NCBI RefSeq assembly: GCF_022750635.1
Contig: NZ_JAJKBG010000001.1
Span: 372,001 to 436,000 of the forward strand
Reading direction: 5' to 3'
Origin: Brevundimonas pishanensis
GTDB lineage: Bacteria > Pseudomonadota > Alphaproteobacteria > Caulobacterales > Caulobacteraceae
DNA: 64,000 bases
In this document: positions 37,157-46,935 of the stretch, piece after piece
How positions within the stretch are numbered: the stretch's first letter is position 1
Layout of the letters: every line of letters starts with the position of its first letter
Program-made: the position numbers and the translations under genes
Notes under the pieces: model-generated
What the model was told of the DNA's origin: nothing
Database searches by the model: none
The model's input: the letters and a program-made list of their open reading frames with translations, nothing else

Positions 37157-39351
37157 CACTTGTCCTGCGCGTTGTCCATCAGGCGACGGGTCAGATAGGT
37201 GTATTCCAGCGCTTGGCGGCGAGCCGTTTCGCGCAGGTTGGCACCGGCCGCGTGGCCACCGTCGGTGTTCTCGTAGAACAGAACCTCGTGGCCCAGTTCT
37301 TCAAGGCGTGCGGCAGCCTTACGGGCGTGACCCGGGTGGACGCGGTCATCCTTGGTCGAGGTGTGGATGAAGACTTCCGGATACGGCGCATCGGCGCTCA
37401 GGCGCTGATAGGGCGAGTACTCGGCAATCCAGGCGCGTTGTTCGGCGATGTCCGGATCGCCGTATTCGCCACGCCACGAGGCACCCGCCAGCAGCTTGTG
37501 GAAGCGCAGCATGTCGAACAGCGGCACTTGTATGATGGCTGCATTGATCAGGTCCGGACGCTGGGTCAGCATGGCACCTATGAACAGGCCGCCTTGCGAG
37601 CCGCCCATGATGCCAAGGTGTGGCTGGCTGGTGATCTGACGGGTGATCAGGTCTTGGGCCACGGCCTGGAAGTCTTCGTGGGCGCGTTGGCGGTTCTGTT
37701 GCAGAGCGGCCTGGTGCCAGCGCGGGCCGAACTCGCCGCCACCACGGGTGTTGGCGATGACATAGATGCCGCCGCGCTCCAGCCAAAGCTTGCCGATGGT
37801 GCCGCTATAGGACGGCAGCAGCGACGACTGGAAACCACCATAGCCGTACAGCAGGGTCGGGTTGGAACCGTCCAGCGGAGCATCTTCTTTGCGCACCACG
37901 AAGTACGGGATCAGGGTGCCGTCCTTGCTGGTGGCCTGATGCTGTTCGACGATCATGCCGGTGGCATCGAACTTGGCGGGCAGCGACTTGGAAACGGCGG
38001 CTTGGCCGGTCGCGGCGTCGGCGAAATACAGGGTCGACGGCGTCAGATAGCCGCTGACCGAGGTGAAGAAGCGGTCGTCCTCGTCCGAGGTCGAGCCGAT
38101 ACCCACGGTCACGTTTTGCGGCAGGTCTAGGCGGGTGCGCGACCAGTCGGCCGGATCATAGACATAGACCGAGCCGCGCACGTTTTCATAAAGGGCGACA
38201 ACCAGCTTGTTGCGGGTGGCGCGTATGCTTTCGACAGCTTCGCGCTCGTTCGGGCTGATGATCAGTTGAGCCTGAACCGACTTATCGGCCTTCCAGGCTT
38301 CGAAGTCATAAGCAAACACGTCGCCGGTCTTGAAGCTTTGGCCCGACGGCGCGGTCCAGTCCTCGTCGGTGGAAACGACCAGCTTGCCTGCGACCAATGC
38401 GGTGATGCCGCCCTTCGCCGGCAGCGGAACCGGTACAACCGAGCCGTCGGCCTTCAGCTCGAAGGTTTCGCGGCTGTAGAAGTCCGTGGCGCGGTTGATG
38501 AAGGTCGCCTTGGCGTTACCGTCAGCATCACGCAGGACATAGGCCGAGATCGACATGTCGTCGCGCTGGCCTTCATAGACGATAGGGGCCTGTTCGACGG
38601 TTTGACCGCGTTTCAGAACGCGCACAACGCGCGAATAGCCCGAGGTCGTCTGGTTGGCGTCGGTGAAGGCGTCCGAGACCAGCAGGGTGTCGCGGTCGAT
38701 CCAGCTGATGCCGCTCTTGGACTCGGGAAAGCTGAAACCACCCTCAACGAATTTGCGCTCGACGGTGTCGAACTCGCGTTCCACGGTGGCGTCCTTGCCG
38801 CCGTCCGATAGCGAGATCAGGCAGTAACGGCCCTCGGGCGGGAGGCAGGTCGAGCCTTTATAAACCCAGTTTGCGCCTTCGGCAGCCGACAGGGCGTCGA
38901 TGTCCAGAATGGTCTCCCAGACCGGATTTTCCGAGTTGTAGGATTCAATGGTGGTGCGGCGCCAGATGCCGCGGACATGCTCGGCGTCCTGCCAGAAGTT
39001 GTCGATCTTTCCGCCGCGCGTCAGGCCTGCCGACGGGATGCGGTCGCGCGACTGGAGGATGTTCAGGGCTTGGTTATAGAGGCCTTCATAGCGGGGATCC
39101 GACTGTAGCGTGCCCAGCGACTTGGCATTGTGCTCTGCGACCCATTCGTTGACGCGCGGGCTGTCGATGTCTTCCAGCCAGAGATAGGGGTCGGTGGCGT
39201 CGGTCATGGCAAATCCGGACGTTGGGGCAGCGGAAATATTGGTGCTGGCGGCTTGGGCGCTCGCGGCGGCAGGCAAGCCGGCTCCGAGCAGAAGAGCAGC
39301 AGTGGCAGCCGCCGTACGATAGGCCGCGGCGCGGCTAAGGATGCGGAACAT
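37156..39351 (-). CDS. Prolyl oligopeptidase family serine peptidase (exported)
   Basis: 731 residues of the S9 family, with the propeller first and then the hydrolase domain: Ser in GIMGGSQGGLFIGAM, Asp in HTSTKDDRVHPGH and His in NTDGGHAAGAN. The signal peptide (about 1-35, LLLGAGLPAAASAQA) has no lipobox, so it should be released to the periplasm or exterior, unlike the downstream paralogue. The two overlap at TGATG and probably arose by duplication. The upstream 104 bases to the K+ channel gene show no promoter that I can defend. Confidence 0.93.
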   Translation of the reverse strand: MFRILSRAAAYRTAAATAALLLGAGLPAAASAQAASTNISAAPTSGFAMTDATDPYLWLEDIDSPRVNEWVAEHNAKSLGTLQSDPRYEGLYNQALNILQSRDRIPSAGLTRGGKIDNFWQDAEHVRGIWRRTTIESYNSENPVWETILDIDALSAAEGANWVYKGSTCLPPEGRYCLISLSDGGKDATVEREFDTVERKFVEGGFSFPESKSGISWIDRDTLLVSDAFTDANQTTSGYSRVVRVLKRGQTVEQAPIVYEGQRDDMSISAYVLRDADGNAKATFINRATDFYSRETFELKADGSVVPVPLPAKGGITALVAGKLVVSTDEDWTAPSGQSFKTGDVFAYDFEAWKADKSVQAQLIISPNEREAVESIRATRNKLVVALYENVRGSVYVYDPADWSRTRLDLPQNVTVGIGSTSDEDDRFFTSVSGYLTPSTLYFADAATGQAAVSKSLPAKFDATGMIVEQHQATSKDGTLIPYFVVRKEDAPLDGSNPTLLYGYGGFQSSLLPSYSGTIGKLWLERGGIYVIANTRGGGEFGPRWHQAALQQNRQRAHEDFQAVAQDLITRQITSQPHLGIMGGSQGGLFIGAMLTQRPDLINAAIIQVPLFDMLRFHKLLAGASWRGEYGDPDIAEQRAWIAEYSPYQRLSADAPYPEVFIHTSTKDDRVHPGHARKAAARLEELGHEVLFYENTDGGHAAGANLRETARRQALEYTYLTRRLMDNAQDK

Positions 39352-39455
39352 GGGTCCTCCCCAGACTATGAACTGGGCGTCACATTGACGGTGGTTCCAT
39401 CCAACGACAAGGCAACAGAACGGCGCACGCTCAATTCCGCAGAAAATCCGCCAGC

Positions 39456-40268
39456 CTAGTGCCCTTCATCCGGAATATTCAGCAGAAGGCCGCACGCCTT
39501 ACAGTGCACCGCATCTTGATCGTGTTTCTGGAGGCCGCACTGGGGGCAGGGGAAGCGCACCTTGCCTGGCCGGATCAGGGTTTGAGCCAGACGGATAAAC
39601 AGGGTGATCCCCACCAGCATAATGACGATGGAAATAACCCTGCCCCAGTTGCCGGGCAGGGTGATATCGCCGAAGCCGGTGGTCGAAAGGGTGGCGACGG
39701 TAAAGTACAGCGCATCCAGATAGCCATGAATGCCCTCGGCCTTGCCCCGGAAATAGGCATAGACGAAGCCGGTGGTGACAAAGATGAAGGTGACCAGCGC
39801 GGCACCGGCGCGAGTGACTTCCTCCACCCGGGTGTCATCGAATTTGCGCCCGATCGTGCGCCAGAACAGGTCGCTGTTCAAAAGGCTCCAGAACCGCAAC
39901 AAGCGCAGGAAGCCGAAGTTCGCCAGCCATGCCGGAAACAGCAGCGTCGCCAGCACCATCAAGTCGACCCAGACTATGGGCTTTTTCAGCCAGTCCTTGA
40001 TATCCGAATAGGCATAGGCCCGCGCGGCAAGATCCAGCCCGAGGATCAGGGCGATAAAGGCATCGGCGACATAGAAGGCCCAACCCGCCTCCTTCAGGAT
40101 AGGAGCGGCGATGAAAAACCCGATGATGGCCAGATCGACCACGATCACCATCAGGCGGAATTTCACCGCATTGGGCTGGGTGCCATGGTACAGATAGCGC
40201 AAACGCGCCCTCAACCGCAGGCCGTCGGCCTTGGGAGTGTGGGTTTCGGGGTTACCGCTGGTGGTCAT
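39456..40268 (-). CDS. Potassium channel with C-terminal zinc ribbon
   Basis: 270 residues from ATG 40268. About six membrane helices precede a pore loop with the K+ selectivity filter TVATLSTTGFGDITLPG. The layout (S1-S4-like helices then pore) fits a small ion-channel-family protein. The C-terminus is a two-CxxC zinc ribbon, FPCPQCGLQKHDQDAVHCKACG, an uncommon ending for such channels. A longer frame to ATG 40331 would overlap dapF and is rejected. It is divergent from dapF, 14 bases apart. Confidence 0.82.
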   Translation of the reverse strand: MTTSGNPETHTPKADGLRLRARLRYLYHGTQPNAVKFRLMVIVVDLAIIGFFIAAPILKEAGWAFYVADAFIALILGLDLAARAYAYSDIKDWLKKPIVWVDLMVLATLLFPAWLANFGFLRLLRFWSLLNSDLFWRTIGRKFDDTRVEEVTRAGAALVTFIFVTTGFVYAYFRGKAEGIHGYLDALYFTVATLSTTGFGDITLPGNWGRVISIVIMLVGITLFIRLAQTLIRPGKVRFPCPQCGLQKHDQDAVHCKACGLLLNIPDEGH

Positions 40269-40282
40269 GACGCCAGCGATAC

Positions 40283-41173
40283 ATGAGTTACGGGGAATTC
40301 CCAGAGATGATGCTTGGTCAAAGCCAGACATCGGCCGATTGGCCCTATGTGAGGATGAATGGGGCGGGTAACGCCTTCATCGTCGTGGACGCCACCCAGC
40401 GCCCGTTCCAACCATCCGAATACGAAGTGCGCCGCTTGGCCTCTCCGGAAGCCGGCGTGGGCGGGTTCGATCAACTGATCTCCATTGAACGTGCTCATGA
40501 CGCCGACGCCTTCATGCGGGTTTGGAATGCCGACGGCTCCATGGTCGAAACGTGCGGTAATGCCCTGCGTTGCGTGGGTTGGCTATTGCTGGATGGCAAG
40601 GCTCGCGATGCCGTGACAATCGACACCCTTGGCGGCATGGCGCGTGCCAGCCGTGCCGGAGATCTGGCTGTACGGGTGGACATGGGGAAGCCGCGTTTAC
40701 GCTGGGACCAGATCCCGCTCTCCGAAGAAATGGACACACGCGGCATAGAGCTTCAGGTCGGCCCGATCGACAATCCTGTGGTGCATACGCCGGGGGCCGT
40801 CTCCATGGGTAACCCCCACGTGGTGTTCTTCACGGACAGGCAGGATGATGGCTTCGTTCGCGGCACCGGCTCGCTGATCGAACACCACCCTCTGTTTCCC
40901 GAGGGCGTCAACGTGGGTTTCGCCAATGTACTGGACCGCGGGACCATCCGCCTGCGCGTCTGGGAGAGGGGCGCAGGACTGACGCTGGCCTGCGGGACGG
41001 GCGCTTGCGCGGCCATGGTTGCGGCCAGCCGCAGGGGGCTGATTGACCGCTCGGCGAAGATGATCCTCGACGGTGGTGAACTCTTGGTCGAATGGGACGA
41101 AGGTTCGAACCACGTCTTTATGACCGGTCCTGTTGAAATTGAGAGGACTGGAAGCCTGAATTCCGTGCTGTAA
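40283..41173 (+). CDS. dapF: Diaminopimelate epimerase
   Basis: 296 residues. It interconverts LL- and meso-diaminopimelate for lysine and peptidoglycan. Both catalytic Cys are present, in MVETCGNALRCVGWLL and LTLACGTGACAAMVAASR, with the N-terminal MNGAGNAFIVVD start typical of DapF. The first 17 residues are dispensable-looking; ATG 40283, 40307 or 40310 are all possible, and GGGGAA lies before 40307. The gene is divergent from the channel gene. No other dap genes are adjacent. Confidence 0.95.
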   Translation: MSYGEFPEMMLGQSQTSADWPYVRMNGAGNAFIVVDATQRPFQPSEYEVRRLASPEAGVGGFDQLISIERAHDADAFMRVWNADGSMVETCGNALRCVGWLLLDGKARDAVTIDTLGGMARASRAGDLAVRVDMGKPRLRWDQIPLSEEMDTRGIELQVGPIDNPVVHTPGAVSMGNPHVVFFTDRQDDGFVRGTGSLIEHHPLFPEGVNVGFANVLDRGTIRLRVWERGAGLTLACGTGACAAMVAASRRGLIDRSAKMILDGGELLVEWDEGSNHVFMTGPVEIERTGSLNSVL

Positions 41174-41260
41174 TGGAGTTTGACCGGCGCGCGTGTTGTT
41201 TCATTGCAAACGGCGCTCTAGGAACGACGAGCGGCAGCCCGCCTTTGGTTTGAGAAGTAG

Positions 41261-43537
41261 ATGCCTGATTTGACTGACAAACAGACCTTCACCGACGAAG
41301 ACGCCCTGGATTTCCACCGGGTGCCTACGCCCGGCAAGATTTCGATGGCACCGACCAAGCCAATGGCGACCCAGCGCGACCTGTCGCTGGCTTATTCGCC
41401 AGGCGTGGCTGTTCCGGTCCGCGCGATCGCCGAGGATCCTGACAAGGCCTACGATTACACCTCCAAGGGCAACCTTGTTGCGGTGATCTCGAACGGCACG
41501 GCCATTCTGGGTCTGGGCAACCTCGGTCACATGGCGTCCAAGCCGGTGATGGAAGGCAAGTCGGTCCTGTTCAAACGCTTCGCCGACGTCGACAGCTTCG
41601 ACGTTGAAGTGAAGACGACCGATCCGGACGAGTTCGTCACGGTTGTCAAAAACATCGGCGACACCTGGGGCGGCATCAACCTGGAGGACATCAAGTCTCC
41701 GGAATGCTTCGAGATCGAAGCCCAGCTGCAAGACCTGCTCGATATTCCGGTCTTCCACGATGACCAGCACGGCACGGCCATTATCGCCACCGCCGGCCTG
41801 ATCAACGCCGCTCATATCGCCGGCAAAAAACTGGAAGACCTCAAGGTCGTCCTGTCCGGCGCGGGCGCTGCGGGCCTGTCGACCATCGCCCTGATGAAGG
41901 CCGCTGGCGTCAAGGCCGAGAATACCGTCATCTGCGACCGCGACGGCGTCGTCTACAAGGGCCGCCCGTCGGGTATGGACCAGTGGAAGGCCGCACACGC
42001 GACCGAAACGCCTCACCGCACCCTGGCCGAGGCTATGGTCGGCGCTGACGTTGTCATCGGCCTGTCGGCCAAGGGCGCGATCAGCAAGGAAATGGTCGCC
42101 ACGATGGGGCCGCGTCCGATCATTTTCGCCATGGCCAACCCTGATCCGGAAATCACGCCGGAAGAGGTCAAAGAGGTCCGCGACGACGCCATCATCGCCA
42201 CCGGCCGTTCGGACTATCCGAACCAGGTCAACAACGTGCTGGCCTTCCCGTACCTGTTCCGTGGTGCGCTGGACGTGCGCGCCCGCCGCATCAACCACGA
42301 GATGAAGGTCGCCTGCGCCGAAGCGCTGGCCGCGCTGGCTCGCGAAGACGTGCCGGACGAGGTCGCCGCCGCATATCGTGGTCGCAAGCTGAAATTCGGT
42401 TCGGAATACATCATCCCGTCGCCGTTCGATCCGCGTCTGGTCTGGTACATCCCGCCGTTCATCGCGCAGGTTGCGATGGATACGGGTGTGGCCCGTACAC
42501 CGATTGCCGACATGGATGCTTACCGCACCTCGCTGCGTTCGCGCGTCGATCCGTCGGCTGCCCTGATGCAGAAGATCTCGTCGGCCGTCCGCATGGGGCC
42601 GAAGCAGCGCGTCGTCTTCGCCGAGGGTGAAGAGCCTTCGGTCATTCGTGCCGCATGGGCCTTCAAGCAAGCTGAACTTGGTGATCCGATCCTGGTCGGT
42701 CGCGAGGAACTGATCCGTCAGAATGCGGCGGAAGCCGGTTTCAACTTCGACGAAATGGGCATCAGCATCATGAATGCCCGCGTGTCCGAGCGTAACGCCG
42801 AATACGTCGACTGGCTGTACAACCGCCTCCAGCGCCGCGGCTATCTACGCCGTGACGTCCAGCGCATGATCAACCAGGACCGCAACTACTTCGGTGCCGC
42901 CATGGTGGCGCGCGGCGAAGCGGACTGCATGGTCACGGGCGTAACCCGTAACTTCAACATGGCCCTGAAAGAAGTCCGTCGCGTTCTGGACGTGACCGAC
43001 CGCATGATCGGCCTGTCGATCGTTCTGGCCAAGGGACGCACCCTGTTCGTGGCCGATACTTCGATCCACGAACTGCCGAGCGCTGAAGAACTGGCCGAGA
43101 TCGCCGTGAAGGCAGCGGCCACCGTCCGCAAGCTGGGCCGCACCCCGCGTGTCGCCTTCCTGTCGTACTCGACCTTCGGTGATCCGCCGGGTGATCGTGG
43201 CGAGAAGGTCCGCGAGGCCATCCGCATTCTCGATGGTATGGATGTCGACTTCGAATACGAAGGCGAAATGCCGCCGGAACTGGCGCTCAATCCCGATGCC
43301 CGCGCCAACTACCCGTTCATGCGCCTGACGGGCGATGCGAACGTGCTGGTGATGCCGGCGATCCATTCGGCAGCTATCTCGACCCGTCTGGTTCAGTCGC
43401 TGGGCGGCGCAACCGTGATCGGTCCGCTGCTGGTGGGTCTGGAGAAGTCGGTGCAGATCGTGCCGCTGGGCGCGTCGGTCAGCGAGATCATCAACGCGGC
43501 GACCTTCGCGGCCTATGGTGCCGACGAGAAGGGCTGA
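41261..43537 (+). CDS. maeB: NADP-dependent malic enzyme (MaeB type)
   Basis: 758 residues. The N-terminal 430 or so form the malic enzyme with DLSLAYSPGVAVPVRAIAEDP and FHDDQHGTAIIATAGLINA motifs, and an NADP-binding VVLSGAGAAGLSTIALM. Residues from about 445 to the end are a phosphotransacetylase-like regulatory domain (GPKQRVVFAEGEEPSVIRAAW). This fusion is standard for proteobacterial NADP malic enzymes. It decarboxylates malate to pyruvate and makes NADPH. The gene stands alone and is closed by a strong terminator. Confidence 0.96.
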   Translation: MPDLTDKQTFTDEDALDFHRVPTPGKISMAPTKPMATQRDLSLAYSPGVAVPVRAIAEDPDKAYDYTSKGNLVAVISNGTAILGLGNLGHMASKPVMEGKSVLFKRFADVDSFDVEVKTTDPDEFVTVVKNIGDTWGGINLEDIKSPECFEIEAQLQDLLDIPVFHDDQHGTAIIATAGLINAAHIAGKKLEDLKVVLSGAGAAGLSTIALMKAAGVKAENTVICDRDGVVYKGRPSGMDQWKAAHATETPHRTLAEAMVGADVVIGLSAKGAISKEMVATMGPRPIIFAMANPDPEITPEEVKEVRDDAIIATGRSDYPNQVNNVLAFPYLFRGALDVRARRINHEMKVACAEALAALAREDVPDEVAAAYRGRKLKFGSEYIIPSPFDPRLVWYIPPFIAQVAMDTGVARTPIADMDAYRTSLRSRVDPSAALMQKISSAVRMGPKQRVVFAEGEEPSVIRAAWAFKQAELGDPILVGREELIRQNAAEAGFNFDEMGISIMNARVSERNAEYVDWLYNRLQRRGYLRRDVQRMINQDRNYFGAAMVARGEADCMVTGVTRNFNMALKEVRRVLDVTDRMIGLSIVLAKGRTLFVADTSIHELPSAEELAEIAVKAAATVRKLGRTPRVAFLSYSTFGDPPGDRGEKVREAIRILDGMDVDFEYEGEMPPELALNPDARANYPFMRLTGDANVLVMPAIHSAAISTRLVQSLGGATVIGPLLVGLEKSVQIVPLGASVSEIINAATFAAYGADEKG

Positions 43538-43564
43538 TCGCTTCAGGTCTGATGAAGACAAAAG

Positions 43565-43595
43565 AAAGGGCGGTGCCAGTGGCACCGCCCTTTTT
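43565..43595. terminator. Bidirectional terminator, malic enzyme / AmpG-like gene
   Basis: A 13-bp perfect stem AAAGGGCGGTGCC / GGCACCGCCCTTT with a 3-base loop is flanked by A-rich and T-rich ends, serving both convergent genes. Confidence 0.93.
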
Positions 43596-43597
43596 CG

Positions 43598-45340
43598 TTA
43601 GGCCTCTTGGCCTTGCGCCTTCTTCAGCGCCAGATGTCGGGGCGCGACATAAAAGGCCAAGCCAATGGCAAACAGGCCGATCAACGTGGAGTAGAAGAAG
43701 AAGGTCATATAGCCCGCTCCCAAACCGGCGACGGACACACCGCTCTTGGCGGCGCCGTCGACCAGCGAACCCGCAGGCAGGTTACCGAACAGGCCTTTCA
43801 GCGGCGCAGTAAACCCACCTGCATCGGCGGATCGCGCCGAGGCCTCGACGATCTTGCCCGACTGCGATGCTACCAGCTTGCCGGGCAGGGCGTAGAGCGA
43901 ACTAAACAGAGCGTACTGGGTGGCCGTGAAGCCAACCGAAGTCAGGCTCGACATATAGGCAATAAGGGCCGTGCCGGCGATACCGGTAGCCACGTTATCG
44001 GCACAGATAGCGATGAACAGGGCCGGCAAATCGTGGCCCTGCGTCGCCAGCCACGCGAAGATCAGGTTGGATACAGGGCTCATGAAGGCACCGATCACCA
44101 TGGTGCGTATCAGGCCGAAACGCACCACCATCACACCGCCCAGGAACACGCCGATGGAGATGGCGACTACGCCGAAGATCTTACGAACCTCGCCGATCTC
44201 GAGCAGGCTGAACCCCAGATCCAGATAGAAGGGGTTCATGATGTTCAATACGAAATCGGAAAGGCGATACAGGCAGATAAGTGCAAGAATGGGCCCTGCC
44301 AGTTTGCCGAAGCGGATGAAAAAGTCCTTCACCGGAGCGCCGAACGACGACGCCAGATAGGCCCCCGGACGGGTGCGATAGCCGGGAATGGGCGAGCAAC
44401 TGGCAAACAGCATACCGAAGCCCATGATGATCCAGACGAACTGGACCAGTACGCCTATGCCGCCACTCAGTTCCAGTCCGGCATTGAGAGCGGTCATGAG
44501 GCCTTGCGGCACGGCCCAGCCGATAGCCCACTGGAAGGCAGCAATCTTATCGGTCAGACCCGTGCCGATAAGGATGGCCGACAGGAAGATCATGGCGATA
44601 CGCACCACCCACTCGATCTTTTCGGCAACGGGGCGCTCCGGAATGTCCGACACGGGAATGGGGCGGATGACGTGGGCCTGCTCACGCGGGGCAAGCAATA
44701 CGCCCAAAAGGCCGAACACCATCAGGGCGGCCATGACCGCATAGGACAGGTTCCAGCTATAGAACTCGGCCAAGGCCAACGGCACAAAGCCTGCAATGAT
44801 TTGGGCGACGCGATAACCTAGCTGATAGGCAGCAGCCATGACGCCTTGTCGGCTGTCGTCCACGGCCTCGATGCGCCACGCATCGATGGCGATGTCTTGA
44901 GTGGCCCCGAAGAATCCGACCATCACAGCAAAGGCCGCGACCAGCCCCAGATTTTCCTGCGGATTAGTGCCGGAAATCAGCCATAGCCCGAGTATGACAA
45001 CGCACTGGGTCGCCAGCATCCATGAGCGTCTATGGCCCAACCATTTGGATAGAAACGGAATATTCGTCCGGTCTAGCAACGGTGCCCAGACGAACTTGAG
45101 CGCATAGACCAGCGTAGCCAATGCGAAGAAGCCGATCATCTCAAGCGAAACGCCGCTGTCGCGCAGCCACGCCGACAGGGTGTCGTAGATCAACAGGAAC
45201 GGTAGACCTGCCGAGAAGCCGAGAAGCAACATCGCCAAGGGGCGACGCTCTAGATAGACCGCCAGCCCAGCCAACCGCCCCTTAGGCTTGGTACCGTTGT
45301 CGGTGGCCTTGTCGGCTTGCGTCTGATCAGGCTGCGCCAT
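43598..45340 (-). CDS. AmpG-like MFS permease
   Basis: 580 residues with about 14 membrane helices. The N-terminal GFSAGLPFLLIYDTLSAWLRDSGVSLEMIGFF and GATQDIAIDAWRIEA are hallmarks of AmpG, the muropeptide (GlcNAc-anhydroMurNAc-peptide) importer of peptidoglycan recycling. The central insertion (about residues 310-380) is longer than in enterobacterial AmpG, as in other alphaproteobacteria. The start ATG 45340 has GGAG nearby. It is 34 bases downstream of shkA on the same strand. Confidence 0.87.
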   Translation of the reverse strand: MAQPDQTQADKATDNGTKPKGRLAGLAVYLERRPLAMLLLGFSAGLPFLLIYDTLSAWLRDSGVSLEMIGFFALATLVYALKFVWAPLLDRTNIPFLSKWLGHRRSWMLATQCVVILGLWLISGTNPQENLGLVAAFAVMVGFFGATQDIAIDAWRIEAVDDSRQGVMAAAYQLGYRVAQIIAGFVPLALAEFYSWNLSYAVMAALMVFGLLGVLLAPREQAHVIRPIPVSDIPERPVAEKIEWVVRIAMIFLSAILIGTGLTDKIAAFQWAIGWAVPQGLMTALNAGLELSGGIGVLVQFVWIIMGFGMLFASCSPIPGYRTRPGAYLASSFGAPVKDFFIRFGKLAGPILALICLYRLSDFVLNIMNPFYLDLGFSLLEIGEVRKIFGVVAISIGVFLGGVMVVRFGLIRTMVIGAFMSPVSNLIFAWLATQGHDLPALFIAICADNVATGIAGTALIAYMSSLTSVGFTATQYALFSSLYALPGKLVASQSGKIVEASARSADAGGFTAPLKGLFGNLPAGSLVDGAAKSGVSVAGLGAGYMTFFFYSTLIGLFAIGLAFYVAPRHLALKKAQGQEA

Positions 45341-45374
45341 GCTTCACTCCGGCCACTGGCCGGACGGTCCGGCT

Positions 45375-46922
45375 CTAATTGTTTGCGGTCAACTTGGCGC
45401 GGTTGTTACCATTCGTCCAGCGGGCGAGCGACATCCGCAGGGCATCTATTTCCAGCGGCTTGGTCAGATGGTCGTTCATGCCCGCTTCAAGGCAGGCCGC
45501 GCGATCCTCGGCATAGGCATTGGCGGTCAGGGCAACGATTGGAGTGGAATGCCCAAGGGCGCGCAGCTGACGGGACGCGGTAACGCCATCCATGCGCGGC
45601 ATGCGCATGTCCATGAAGATGATGTCGAACAGGTTGGTACGAGCGGCTTCAAGGGCCTCGTGGCCGTCGGCGGCGGTTTGGACCATACAGCCTTCGCGGC
45701 GAAGCAGGGTCTTGGCCAGCAACTGGCCGACGGGATTATCTTCGACCAGTAGAACGCGGACGCCTTTGAAACTGCCCACGGCCAGACGGTCGTCCTCAAG
45801 GTGACGGATCGACAGGGGCGCCACGACCGCGCGGGGTGCGGCCACCAGAATGCGCTCGGCCAGAGACTCCCGGCGCAGCGGTTTGATGAGGTAGCCATGG
45901 AAACCGCCACGCTTATAACTGGCGATCATATCCCGTTCTGACGGCTTCAGCATGATGATAGCGCGCTCCGACGGAAGCGGGACGCGTGCGCCGTCCCCGG
46001 CCAGCGCATGATCGACCAGCACCACTTCGGCCTTGTCCGCGACTAAGCCGCCGCTGGCTTCGACCTGCATGGTTATGCACCGGCGAAGCATCGGGTCGGC
46101 GCTCATGATCTGCACCGACTGGCCTGTCAGCGGTCGCGAGCGGGGCGCGGCCCCGGCGATGCCGAACTGGGCTTCGAAGCGGAAACGGGCACCGGCGCCA
46201 TCGGGACGGTCGGTTACCGTCACCTTACCCTTCATCGCCTGAGCTAATTTGCTGACGACGGCCAACCCCAGACCGGCACCATCATGCCGAGCCGCGTCTG
46301 AATGATCTACGTGACCGAACTCTTCGAAGATACGGGCCCGCGCCTCGACGGGCACGCCGGGGCCGGTATCGTCGATGGTGAAGGCTATGCGCGGTTTCTG
46401 TTCCGTCCCGCCGCACCGCTCGACGGCGATGTGCACCCCGCCGCAGTCCGTAAATTTAACCGCATTCCCTGCGAGATTGAACAGAACCTGACGAAGACGG
46501 CCTTCATCGGCCATGATGTCGGGCGCGTCACTGGCGACCGACCACATAATTTCAAGGCCGCGGTCATGGGCACGCGGGCTGAGCAGTTCGGCGACGCTCC
46601 GGGTCAGGCTTTCCAGATCGACTGGAGCCGGATCGAACTCCAGCGCGCCGGCTTCAAGGCGGGCATAGTCCAGAAGATCATTCACGAGCCCCAGCAGATG
46701 TTCAGCCGATTTTTGTGCCGCTTCGGCGTAGGCGCGTTGTGCCCCGTCCATCCGCGTGCGTGACAAAAGGCTGAGCATACCGATCACGCCGTTCAGAGGC
46801 GTCCGCATCTCGTGGCTCATCAGGCGCAGGAATTGCTGCTCGGGTGCCGCCTGCGACAGCTTGCTGAGCGAGCTTTTCTTGCTAGGAGCCGGTGCTGGCG
46901 TCTCGTTGGATCGTTCTGACAT
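45375..46922 (-). CDS. shkA: ShkA-like hybrid histidine kinase with pseudo-receiver
   Basis: 515 residues with no sensor domain: a DHp with catalytic His-37 (LMSHEMRTPLNG), an ATPase domain (N-box FNLAGNAVKFTD, G-box DDTGPGV and GAGLGLAVV), a degenerate receiver REC1 (about 265-365) and a true receiver REC2 with phospho-acceptor Asp-438 (FMDMRMPRMDG). This matches Caulobacter ShkA, which binds c-di-GMP on REC1 and drives the stalk pathway through TacA. The residues reported as its binding site (Arg, Tyr, Arg in REC1) are present with the same spacing (R330, Y344, R350), and the DDR linker motif is D377-D378-R379. A perfect inverted repeat lies 14-29 bases upstream. Confidence 0.88.
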   Translation of the reverse strand: MSERSNETPAPAPSKKSSLSKLSQAAPEQQFLRLMSHEMRTPLNGVIGMLSLLSRTRMDGAQRAYAEAAQKSAEHLLGLVNDLLDYARLEAGALEFDPAPVDLESLTRSVAELLSPRAHDRGLEIMWSVASDAPDIMADEGRLRQVLFNLAGNAVKFTDCGGVHIAVERCGGTEQKPRIAFTIDDTGPGVPVEARARIFEEFGHVDHSDAARHDGAGLGLAVVSKLAQAMKGKVTVTDRPDGAGARFRFEAQFGIAGAAPRSRPLTGQSVQIMSADPMLRRCITMQVEASGGLVADKAEVVLVDHALAGDGARVPLPSERAIIMLKPSERDMIASYKRGGFHGYLIKPLRRESLAERILVAAPRAVVAPLSIRHLEDDRLAVGSFKGVRVLLVEDNPVGQLLAKTLLRREGCMVQTAADGHEALEAARTNLFDIIFMDMRMPRMDGVTASRQLRALGHSTPIVALTANAYAEDRAACLEAGMNDHLTKPLEIDALRMSLARWTNGNNRAKLTANN

Positions 46923-46935
46923 GAAGAACAGTCTG

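Noticed and set aside
40269..40331. Longer N-terminus for the K+ channel (ATG 40331)
   Set aside because: It would overlap the dapF start and adds residues with no membrane or domain feature.
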